Both the position numbers and the translations under genes were made by a program. DNA of 10,722 nucleotides, from contig JAKEEV010001018.1 in the NCBI GenBank assembly GCA_022616395.1, positions 1-10,722 on the forward strand. The letters are read 5' to 3'. Positions within the stretch are counted from its first letter, which is position 1. Each line of letters opens with the position of its first letter. A model generated the notes under the pieces. It ran no database searches. It worked only from the letters and a program-made list of their open reading frames with translations, and was not told the origin of the DNA. Below, piece after piece: positions 1 through 5,534 of this stretch. The stretch comes from Planctomycetia bacterium. GTDB taxonomy: Bacteria > Planctomycetota > Planctomycetia > Gemmatales > Gemmataceae.

Positions 1-45
1 CAACCGGCCTTTACTCCCGTCGTGCGTGTGCCCACAATTCACCGC

Positions 46-2067
46 ATGGACGCACGCAAAGTTCTCGGCCCCGAGGGGCTGATTGCCCGGAAGCTCTCCG
101 GCTTCGAGTCGCGCCCGCAGCAGCTTGACATGGCTGATGCGGTCGCCGACGCGCTTGAGCGCAAGCGGAAGTTGCTTGTGGAAGCCGGGACGGGTGTGGG
201 GAAGAGCTTTGCATACTTGGTGCCCGCGATTCAAGCCGTGAGTGGGCGAAAGGACTTCAAGGTTGTCATCTCGACTCACACGATCAGTTTGCAGGAACAA
301 CTCATCCGCAAGGATTTGCCGTTTCTGCAATCGGTGATTCCAGGCGACTATCGCCCCGTGTTGGTGAAGGGGCGCGGGAATTATCTGAGCATCCGCAGAC
401 TGCGCGCGGCCCAGACAAAGGCCAGTTCCCTACTCGACACATCTGGTGCGATCGATCAACTCATTCAGATTGGCCGCTGGTCGCGTCAAACGACGGATGG
501 GAGCAAGTCCGATCTGCCGGTGCAGCCTTACGAGCCAGTGTGGGACCTGGTGCAAAGCGATAGCGGAAACTGTCTGGGTCGGAAGTGCCCGCATCACAAC
601 GATTGCTTCTACTACCAAGCACGCAAGCGCGTCTTCGGAGCGAACATCCTCGTTGTGAATCACGCTCTGTTCTTCGCGGACCTCGCGCTTCGGCGAAGTG
701 GAGGTGGACTGCTTCCCGATTACAGCGCAGTCATCTTTGATGAAGCACACACGCTCGAAGATGTCGCCGCCGATCACCTCGGCCTTGGGCTTTCGCAAGG
801 AGGAGTTGAGTATCTGTTCAATCAGTTGCTTGCGCCGCGAACACATAAAGGGATTCTCGCCACTCTCGGCGACGGCGACGCGGTCGCTCTGCTCGATGCC
901 ACACGTCAGGCGAGCGAAAAGTTCTTCATGAGTGTGTACCAGTGGCAGCAGTCGCAGCCGAAGGGCAACGCACCCGCGGCACAGAGCGGAAGCGCTCGCG
1001 TGCGTGAGAAGACCATCGTGCCGGACATGCTCAGCGACGAGTTAAGCAAGCTCGGTGACACGCTGCATGAGTTGGCAAAGGGCCGCGAAGTCGAAGAAGA
1101 GCAACTTGAACTGACCAGTCGCGGCGACCGGCTCTATTCGATGGCAAAGAACGTCACGGAATGGCTCGGCCAGGAACTCGAAGGTCAGGTGTATTGGGTC
1201 GAAGTGAAGCAGGGTCGCGTTCCTCGTGTGGCTCTCAACAGTGCGCCCATCGAAGTCGGCCCGGCACTGAAGCAGCAACTCTACGACAAGGTGCCGAGCG
1301 TGATTCTCGCGAGCGCCACTCTCTCCGTTGGTGGAGAAGAGGGCTTTCGCCACTTCCAGAAGCGGCTCGGCCTCAACGACTCCGACACTCGACTGCTCGG
1401 CAGCCCCTTCGATTACCACAAGCAGGCCGAGTTGCACCTCTTCAAGGAGATGCCCGACCCAAGCGCGATGAGCGCGAAATACGAGGACGAGGTGCTGAAG
1501 AAGATTCCCGATTATGTGGCGAAGACGAAGGGCCGCGCGTTCGTGCTGTTCACCAGTTACGGCTTTTTGAATCGAGCCGCGGCGCAACTTGGCCCGTGGT
1601 TCGCCAAGAACGGTTACACGCTGCTCGTTCAGGGGAGCGGGCTACCGACACCGAAACTGTTGGAGCAATTCCGCGAGGCGAAGAAGGCGGTGCTGTTCGG
1701 CGTGGACAGCTTCTGGCAAGGCGTGGATGTTCGCGGGGAAGCGCTCTCAAACGTCATCATCACGAAGTTGCCCTTCGCGGTGCCTGATCGCCCGCTGACC
1801 GAAGCTCGTCTGGAAGCAATTCAGGAAGATGGAGGAAACCCGTTCATGGACTACCAGGTTCCTCAAGCCGCGATCAAGCTGAAGCAGGGCTTCGGGAGAT
1901 TGATCCGCACTCAGTCCGACACCGGCATGGTCGTCCTCTTCGACCCCCGCGTGCTGACCAAGCCCTACGGCAAAGTGTTCCTGGAAGCCTTGCCGAATGC
2001 AAAGCGCTTCGTCGATGGTGAAGAGGTGCCTGACGGGAAGGGCGGAAAGAGGAAGGTCAAGACGTGA
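46..2067 (+). CDS. dinG: DinG/XPD-family ATP-dependent DNA helicase
   Basis: This is a superfamily 2 helicase of the DinG/YoaA/XPD type, whose known members are ATP-driven 5'-3' DNA helicases acting in repair and in clearing structured DNA or R-loops. Numbered from the ATG at 46 (673 aa), Walker A is EAGTGVGKS at about 46-54, Walker B is DEAH at 232-235, and motif VI is QGFGRLIR at 614-621. Cysteines 176, 181 and 187 (NCLGRKCPHHNDC) match the last three iron-sulfur ligands of the family. The first ligand normally follows the KGRxNYL motif, but here that position is Ser115 (GRGNYLSIRRL). A GTG at 22 would add eight residues. Neither start has a clear Shine-Dalgarno; I chose the ATG because the extension carries no conserved motif. 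The length is normal for DinG. The symbol is a family-level call; orthology to E. coli dinG is not shown. Confidence 0.93.
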   Translation: MDARKVLGPEGLIARKLSGFESRPQQLDMADAVADALERKRKLLVEAGTGVGKSFAYLVPAIQAVSGRKDFKVVISTHTISLQEQLIRKDLPFLQSVIPGDYRPVLVKGRGNYLSIRRLRAAQTKASSLLDTSGAIDQLIQIGRWSRQTTDGSKSDLPVQPYEPVWDLVQSDSGNCLGRKCPHHNDCFYYQARKRVFGANILVVNHALFFADLALRRSGGGLLPDYSAVIFDEAHTLEDVAADHLGLGLSQGGVEYLFNQLLAPRTHKGILATLGDGDAVALLDATRQASEKFFMSVYQWQQSQPKGNAPAAQSGSARVREKTIVPDMLSDELSKLGDTLHELAKGREVEEEQLELTSRGDRLYSMAKNVTEWLGQELEGQVYWVEVKQGRVPRVALNSAPIEVGPALKQQLYDKVPSVILASATLSVGGEEGFRHFQKRLGLNDSDTRLLGSPFDYHKQAELHLFKEMPDPSAMSAKYEDEVLKKIPDYVAKTKGRAFVLFTSYGFLNRAAAQLGPWFAKNGYTLLVQGSGLPTPKLLEQFREAKKAVLFGVDSFWQGVDVRGEALSNVIITKLPFAVPDRPLTEARLEAIQEDGGNPFMDYQVPQAAIKLKQGFGRLIRTQSDTGMVVLFDPRVLTKPYGKVFLEALPNAKRFVDGEEVPDGKGGKRKVKT

Positions 2068-2068
2068 G

Positions 2069-2286
2069 ATGAGCGACGCGGACGACACAAAGCGCTGCCC
2101 GGAGTGCAAGAGTACCAACATCTCTCTCTGGAAAGCACACGCGCGATTCGCGCCGAGTGGACAGAGCCGGGCACTGAGGAACTGCCCGTGATCGTGAAGA
2201 CACTCTGGCTTCGCTGCCGTCGGTGCAAGGCGTCGTGGTTGATCCTACAGCGTGTAACAGAAACTCCACCTCAGGATGCGGGTTGA
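2069..2286 (+). pseudogene. Small zinc-ribbon-like protein, frame broken at a CT repeat
   Basis: An ATG lies one base after the helicase stop codon, with GGAAGG 12 bases upstream, suggesting translational coupling. As read, the frame gives a 40-aa product containing CPEC (Cys10, Cys13) and stops at 2191. The second half of a zinc ribbon, LRCRRCKASW, is present only in another frame that runs to a stop at 2284-2286. The two frames meet at TCTCTCTCT (2121-2129). Removing one CT unit, or restoring one base, would join them into a 71-72 aa protein with CPEC near the N-terminus, an acidic middle (EWTEPGTEELPV) and CRRC near the C-terminus. This is the usual layout of a two-knuckle zinc ribbon. The cause could be a real indel, phase variation, programmed frameshifting or a sequencing error. 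The protein's function is unknown. Confidence 0.55.
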
Positions 2287-2290
2287 GGTG
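2267..2290. terminator. Hairpin between convergent genes, possible bidirectional terminator
   Basis: CACCTCA (2267-2273) and TGAGGTG (2284-2290) form a perfect 7-bp stem around a 10-base loop. The minus-strand gene's stop (TCA at 2271-2273) lies in one arm and the plus-strand zinc-ribbon stop (TGA at 2284-2286) lies in the other. There is no T tract on either side, so intrinsic termination is uncertain. The position at a tail-to-tail junction is the main argument for the call. Confidence 0.35.
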
Positions 2291-2648
2291 CTGGCTGCCC
2301 GGGGACACGGACATCACCGGGGTAAGGCGGCGCGTACTCTTCAACTCCGGTAATCTTGTACGCGACATTCACCGGTTCGTCTTGGTAACTGTTCCAAATC
2401 AAGAGGTATTGCTTCCCACGAGGCAACAGGCGGCATTCAAAGTCGTACTGACGAACCTGTTCTATCCAGTCGATCGCCACGTCGTCGCCGCTCTCGCTCT
2501 CTTGGAATGCGCGGAGTTGCTCTTCAGTCACCACAGCGACATCGACATCCTTGTCGGACGCGATCTCGATGAAGAGTCGGCGGAAGTTCTGACTGAGGGG
2601 GCTGCTGCACCCGCCCAAACCTTCAATATTCTCTGCGAACCGAATCAC
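2271..2648 (-). CDS. Conserved-looking hypothetical protein, soluble, 125 aa
   Basis: I do not recognise this family. The start is GTG at 2646-2648, overlapping the stop of the upstream membrane-protein gene as GTGA, so the pair is probably translationally coupled and co-transcribed. The protein has no signal peptide or membrane segment. It has an N-terminal part with an acidic alpha/beta look (RRLFIEIASDKDVDVAVVTE), then DDVAIDWIEQVRQYDFECRLLPRGKQYLLIWN, which reads as a helix followed by beta strands, and a proline-rich C-terminal tail. Codon use fits the neighbouring genes, and the coupling makes it a convincing gene. Its 3' end overlaps the end of the plus-strand zinc-ribbon frame by 16 bases. 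A role as cytosolic partner of the membrane protein encoded upstream is inference from the overlap only. Confidence 0.72.
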   Translation of the reverse strand: MIRFAENIEGLGGCSSPLSQNFRRLFIEIASDKDVDVAVVTEEQLRAFQESESGDDVAIDWIEQVRQYDFECRLLPRGKQYLLIWNSYQDEPVNVAYKITGVEEYAPPYPGDVRVPGQPAPQPAS

Positions 2649-3046
2649 GGCTTGTGTTCCTCTCCTGGGTGGGGACTTGTGTCGGTTTTTGGTTTGCGTG
2701 GACGCGGGGCACGCTTCTTCTTGGGTACGCGGTGAAGTTCAGCGGGCGCGTCCGACTTCATCCACGAGGGCTTGTGTTCACCGAACTCGCTCGGTGAGTA
2801 CAGTTTATCCGTGTGCCGTACGATGAGCCAAGTCAAGATTCCGAGGATGAAGAACGGAAAGATGACCAAGAAGATCACGACGACCCAAAGCAACGAGACG
2901 TATTGTGGGTCAGGACCGCGAACGAGTATTCCGGCAGCGACGACTCCCAATCCGTAGACCAGTGTCAGGAATGAACCGATCACCGTAAGTGGATTCCGCA
3001 TGGGCAGGAACACGGGTTTCTTGGGTCGATCATCATCCGTGGGCAT
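2645..3046 (-). CDS. Two-transmembrane-helix hypothetical protein with basic tail
   Basis: This 133-aa protein has a short charged N-terminus (TDDDRPKK), a first hydrophobic helix at about residues 20-42, a short loop (RGPDPQY), and a second helix at about 50-76. A cytoplasmic-looking segment RHTDKLYSPSEFGE follows at 77-90, then a C-terminal tail rich in Lys, Arg and Pro (PKKKRAPRPRKPK). With an even number of helices and a basic tail, both ends are probably cytoplasmic. The ATG at 3044-3046 has a GGAG six bases upstream (complement of 3053-3056), which supports this start. The stop overlaps the GTG of the next gene. I recall two-helix bacterial membrane proteins with a similar H-x-KLYxPSxF segment after the second helix, but I cannot name a characterised family. 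Confidence 0.8.
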   Translation of the reverse strand: MPTDDDRPKKPVFLPMRNPLTVIGSFLTLVYGLGVVAAGILVRGPDPQYVSLLWVVVIFLVIFPFFILGILTWLIVRHTDKLYSPSEFGEHKPSWMKSDAPAELHRVPKKKRAPRPRKPKTDTSPHPGEEHKP

Positions 3047-3123
3047 GGCGCTCTCCGGTCAGTTCGGTGACAGGATAACACCTCTTCACGCCAAGTGAGT
3101 GAACTCGCCGTCACAATCTGGTT

Positions 3124-3219
3124 TCACGCTGGCTGTTCGTCGTCGGTGTCGTCGCCCTTGAGGTCCCACGGCACGTTGACTACCGCGATGCGCGCAAGAC
3201 CGCTGAAGGAGAGATCGCC
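3124..3219 (-). pseudogene. Possible C-terminal remnant of a lost gene
   Basis: Read on the minus strand, this stretch is an open frame of 31 codons ending in TGA (complement of 3124-3126). It encodes SGLARIAVVNVPWDLKGDD followed by TDDEQPA. Third codon positions are mostly G or C (about 25 of 31), as in the intact genes around it. It has no start codon: the frame meets a TAG (complement of 3220-3222), and the 39-bp repeat arm begins at 3224. This looks like the tail of a gene whose upstream part was lost or displaced at the repeat. I do not recognise the family. At this length, a chance open frame in GC-rich DNA remains possible. Confidence 0.3.
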
Positions 3220-3223
3220 CTAA

Positions 3224-3322
3224 TGCGGAATCACCCGCTCCCTTGCGGTCGGGGCTCGTTGGTTGGCTGCGATTTCAAGCTCCCCAACGAGCCGCGACCG
3301 CAAGGGAGCGGGTGATTCCGCA
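3224..3322. repeat. Long palindrome, 39-bp arms, Gemmata-type repeat
   Basis: The left arm (3224-3262) and right arm (3284-3322) are inverted copies of 39 bp with a single mismatch (G at 3252 opposite G at 3294) and a 21-base loop. Each arm contains the core CGCAAGGGAGCGGGTGATTC or its complement. As RNA or single-stranded DNA it would form a very stable hairpin. The core resembles a motif I recall as abundant between genes of Gemmata-like planctomycetes, where it appears in spurious proteins as SRDRKGAGE. I see no transposase here. Candidate roles are a REP/MITE-like mobile repeat or an mRNA-stabilising hairpin. Confidence 0.85.
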
Positions 3323-3360
3323 CGCTCCCCAACGAGCCGCGACCGCAAGGGAGCGGGTGA
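3279..3360 (+). repeat. Tandem direct copies of the 37-bp repeat core
   Basis: GCTCCCCAACGAGCCGCGAC and the 17 bases after it (37 bp in all) occur at 3279-3315 and again, identically, at 3324-3360, a period of 45 bases. The first copy is mostly the right arm of the palindrome; the second is an extra copy in the same direction. The spacer is only ATTCCGCAC, so this is a repeat cluster and not a CRISPR array. Confidence 0.85.
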
Positions 3361-3785
3361 AAGTTCACTCTGCGTAACACCTATCCTCAAGAGAATTGTT
3401 GTTCCTCCGGTTGGCGAAATCGAGGATCAAAACACCTGGAATTCAAGCCCTACGGCGTTGGCATCGAATGTCACTCGAAATCGTTCCACTAACCTAGACA
3501 GATGTTCACTTTAAGTGTAGATTGGGGAGTGGGTTGGGAGCGATCTTTGACAACCGAACCGCCGAGCCAGGAGAAATCATAAAGGCCACCCCCTGGCTTG
3601 ATCAAACCCCATGATTTCAAGGAGTTGGGGGCCATAACCGCCACCTCTTTGCACCGCAAAGTGAGAAAAACCCACAAATCATGGGAAAAACAAGAAGAGG
3701 AGAAAAGCAGGGGTGGTGGGGGGGAGTCCCGTCCGCAAACTTGAGAGGTCGCGAGGATGGTTGGTGCCAGGAAGGAACTCGGCAT
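3361..3785. other. Gene-free stretch with overlapping inverted repeats and G-rich tract
   Basis: No convincing gene is present; the open frames here have atypical composition. This stretch is visibly AT-richer than its neighbours. Three related short sequences occur: GAAATCAT (3573-3580), CCCATGATTTC (3608-3618) and AAATCATGGG (3676-3685). The middle one can pair with either of the others (8 bp or 10 bp). A smaller stem, AGGCCA with TGGCTT around CCCCC, lies between the first two. A purine-rich run (3681-3727) ends in GGGGTGGTGGGGGGGAG. The region follows the PP2C gene's 3' end on the minus strand. No promoter is clear. Confidence 0.5.
3666..3685 (-). terminator. Weak candidate terminator downstream of the PP2C operon
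   Basis: On the minus strand the sequence reads CCCATGATTTGTGGGTTTTT: a 4-bp CCCA/TGGG stem extendable by a T-G pair, a small loop, then five T residues. It lies about 100 bases beyond the PP2C stop codon, where the three-gene operon should end. The stem is short, so efficiency would be low, and the same bases also take part in a longer-range inverted repeat with 3608-3617. Confidence 0.3.
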
Positions 3786-4667
3786 TCACACCTTCGGTAA
3801 GAACGCGGTGCCGTCTGGTGGGGTGGTGTCGGGTTCGGCAACCGGGAGGATGCGGGCGACGACCGCGGTGATGTTGTCCGGGCCTCCGGCCTCGTTCGCG
3901 GCATCGATCAAGGCGCGCGTGGCGCTCTCGGCTGTCGGGGAGCGCTTCAGGATGTCGCGGATGGCATCATCCGAAAGCCCACGGGTCACGCCATCAGTAC
4001 AAAGCAATAATTCATCTCCCGGATGCAGAGTTGCATGGTAAAGGTCTGGGCTGACTCCTTCAGTTCCTCCTCCGATACAGTTCCATAACGTATGAGCAAA
4101 TGTGGACTCCGCGGCCTGAGCTTCTGTCATGTACCCTTCATCCACCGCCTTCTGAGCGATCGTGTGATCCTTCGTCATGCGCACGAACTTGCCCCCTCGA
4201 TGTAGATAACATCGGCTGTCGCCGGCGTGAACCACATACACGCGCGGCCACAGGATGTAAGCGAGTGTGAGAGTTGTTCCCATTCGTCGGAAGTGAGACT
4301 GAGACGCGACATCGGAAACTGTCTGCTCGACTGCTTCCACCGCGTGCCTCAACTCCGCTTCGAGTTCCTTCTCTCGGCCGTCCTGATAGCGGTAAAACCA
4401 CGGCATTGTCTTGGCGACGTACCACGAAATCGTTTCGACAGCCAGTCCGCTGGCCACCTCGCCACCGGCAACTCCGCCCATTCCATCAGCCACAACAAGC
4501 AAGTGGCCCGTCACGCCAGCATGCCAGGCGCTCAATTGCGGACCGCTCAAACTCGTCTGAGTCACGCGAAGCCGCTTGCTCAGTTCCGCGATCAGAAAAT
4601 GATCCTCGTTGTTCTTCCGAACTCGGCCAATGTCGGTCAACCCCGCCGATTCGATAGTGACGCTCAT
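3786..4667 (-). CDS. PP2C-family Ser/Thr protein phosphatase
   Basis: This 293-aa protein is a cytoplasmic metal-dependent phosphatase of the PP2C/PPM family (Stp/PrpC-like), which removes phosphate from Ser/Thr on proteins, often opposing Hanks-type kinases. Family motifs are in order: TDIGRVRKNNED at 11-22, ADGMGG at 60-65 (metal-binding Asp61), GTTL at 130-133, HAGDSRCY at 147-154, TKDHT at 165-169, LLCTDGVT at 221-228 (metal Asp225) and GGPDNIT at 261-267 (Asp264). All expected metal-binding aspartates are present, so it should be active. About 38 residues separate the NED and ADGMGG motifs, somewhat longer than in minimal bacterial PP2Cs. The protein ends in a short Pro/Thr-rich tail and has no membrane segment. 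It is probably the last gene of an operon, 63 bases after the DUF1186-like gene. No kinase gene is in the window. Confidence 0.96.
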   Translation of the reverse strand: MSVTIESAGLTDIGRVRKNNEDHFLIAELSKRLRVTQTSLSGPQLSAWHAGVTGHLLVVADGMGGVAGGEVASGLAVETISWYVAKTMPWFYRYQDGREKELEAELRHAVEAVEQTVSDVASQSHFRRMGTTLTLAYILWPRVYVVHAGDSRCYLHRGGKFVRMTKDHTIAQKAVDEGYMTEAQAAESTFAHTLWNCIGGGTEGVSPDLYHATLHPGDELLLCTDGVTRGLSDDAIRDILKRSPTAESATRALIDAANEAGGPDNITAVVARILPVAEPDTTPPDGTAFLPKV

Positions 4668-4675
4668 TTGAGGTG

Positions 4676-4681
4676 ACCTCC
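4676..4681 (-). promoter_or_regulatory. Strong ribosome binding site of the PP2C gene
   Basis: On the minus strand, GGAGGT lies eight bases before the ATG at 4667. It fixes the PP2C start and is the best Shine-Dalgarno match in the window, suggesting efficient independent translation despite the gene's distal place in the operon. Confidence 0.75.
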
Positions 4682-4730
4682 GTCAAAACGTGAAACTGAC
4701 GCATGAAGTGCAACATCGGTGCCGAGACAG

Positions 4731-5522
4731 TTACTTCCCCTTCCGCTTCTTCTTGTTCTGCTTCCTCTCCTGCTTCTTCTTTCGTTGCCGTTCGTTGAAG
4801 CGCTGTTTGGCGTTCCCGCGGCTTGTGCCCCACGGCGCTGGGCGAAAGTCAGCCATCGGCGAGAAGCGGCGAGACGGAGGTTCTGGACCCAGGCCCAGAT
4901 CGTATTTCACGTCGTCCAACTCGCCGCAAATCGTCTCGTCCACGTTGTTCGTTGCGTAGGCCGCCTCGATCGCGGGCCACGCCTCGGTCGCCTTCAGATC
5001 GGCCAGGTATCCGATGACAAACGCATTTGCCTCGCGTGTGTTGTTAGTGGCAGTCTCCAGGATTCGACACAACTGCGCGATCGCCTCTGCACGCTGGTCT
5101 GGATGCTTCGTGGCTACTTCTTGCAAAACGCGGGCGTACGCATCCGAGACTAGCCCGTGTTGGGGTTGTTCATTCAGTCTCCGACTCGCGAAAACCAGTG
5201 CTTCGGGGCCGATCTCTGCCAGTGCTTCAGGAACCTCTTCGCCAATCCAGTCGCTCCAGTCGTTGGCGGTGGCATTCTCCGCGACGAGGTCGAGTAACGG
5301 CTCGATTGCCTGTGTCGCATGGAGTTGACCCAGCGCCCGCCACGCGTGAATGTGAGCATACCACTCCGGCTCGTCGGCGAGCAGTTCCTTGTCGCCGAGC
5401 ATCCGAATCAGATCCGGAATGTGCTCAGACCTGATCCCGAATGCGGTGTAGTCGAGTGCCGATTCGGTGTTCGGATAACCGAGTTTCAGCAGCCCCGCGA
5501 CCGGCGGATTGTAGCTTTCCAT
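4731..5522 (-). CDS. DUF1186-like helical-repeat protein with lysine-rich tail
   Basis: This 263-aa protein resembles the DUF1186 family, alpha-helical HEAT-like proteins of unknown biochemical function. Visible family-like segments are HIPDLIRMLGDKELL at 34-48, WYAHIHAWRALGQLHATQAI at 54-73, EEVPEALAEIGPEAL at about 95-109, and a last helical unit with FVIGYLADLKATEAWPAIE followed by VDETICGELDDVKYDLGL (about 168-210). The last 25 residues (NERQRKKKQERKQNKKKRKG region) are strongly basic, where some DUF1186 proteins carry a SEC-C metal-binding motif; none is present here. The tail could bind nucleic acid, ribosomes or acidic proteins, which is inference. It starts 12 bases after the radical SAM stop codon, with only a weak AGGG as ribosome binding site, so it is probably co-transcribed and coupled. 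DUF1186 membership is from memory of the pattern. Confidence 0.8.
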   Translation of the reverse strand: MESYNPPVAGLLKLGYPNTESALDYTAFGIRSEHIPDLIRMLGDKELLADEPEWYAHIHAWRALGQLHATQAIEPLLDLVAENATANDWSDWIGEEVPEALAEIGPEALVFASRRLNEQPQHGLVSDAYARVLQEVATKHPDQRAEAIAQLCRILETATNNTREANAFVIGYLADLKATEAWPAIEAAYATNNVDETICGELDDVKYDLGLGPEPPSRRFSPMADFRPAPWGTSRGNAKQRFNERQRKKKQERKQNKKKRKGK

Positions 5523-5534
5523 GAATGATACCCT

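Noticed and set aside
1042..1587. Minus-strand open frame inside the helicase gene
   Set aside because: The helicase motifs run continuously on the plus strand across this interval; the antisense frame has no motif or ribosome binding site.
3224..3360. CRISPR array
   Set aside because: Only two direct copies with a 9-base spacer plus one inverted copy; no cas genes nearby.
3263..3514. Plus-strand open frame containing two SPTSRDRKGAG units
   Set aside because: The repeated peptide is only the translation of the intergenic DNA repeat; the rest has non-coding composition.
3489..3785. Minus-strand open frame of 98 codons just after the PP2C gene
   Set aside because: It runs through the G-rich tract and inverted repeats, with Pro/Ser-rich low-complexity product, atypical codon use and no ribosome binding site.
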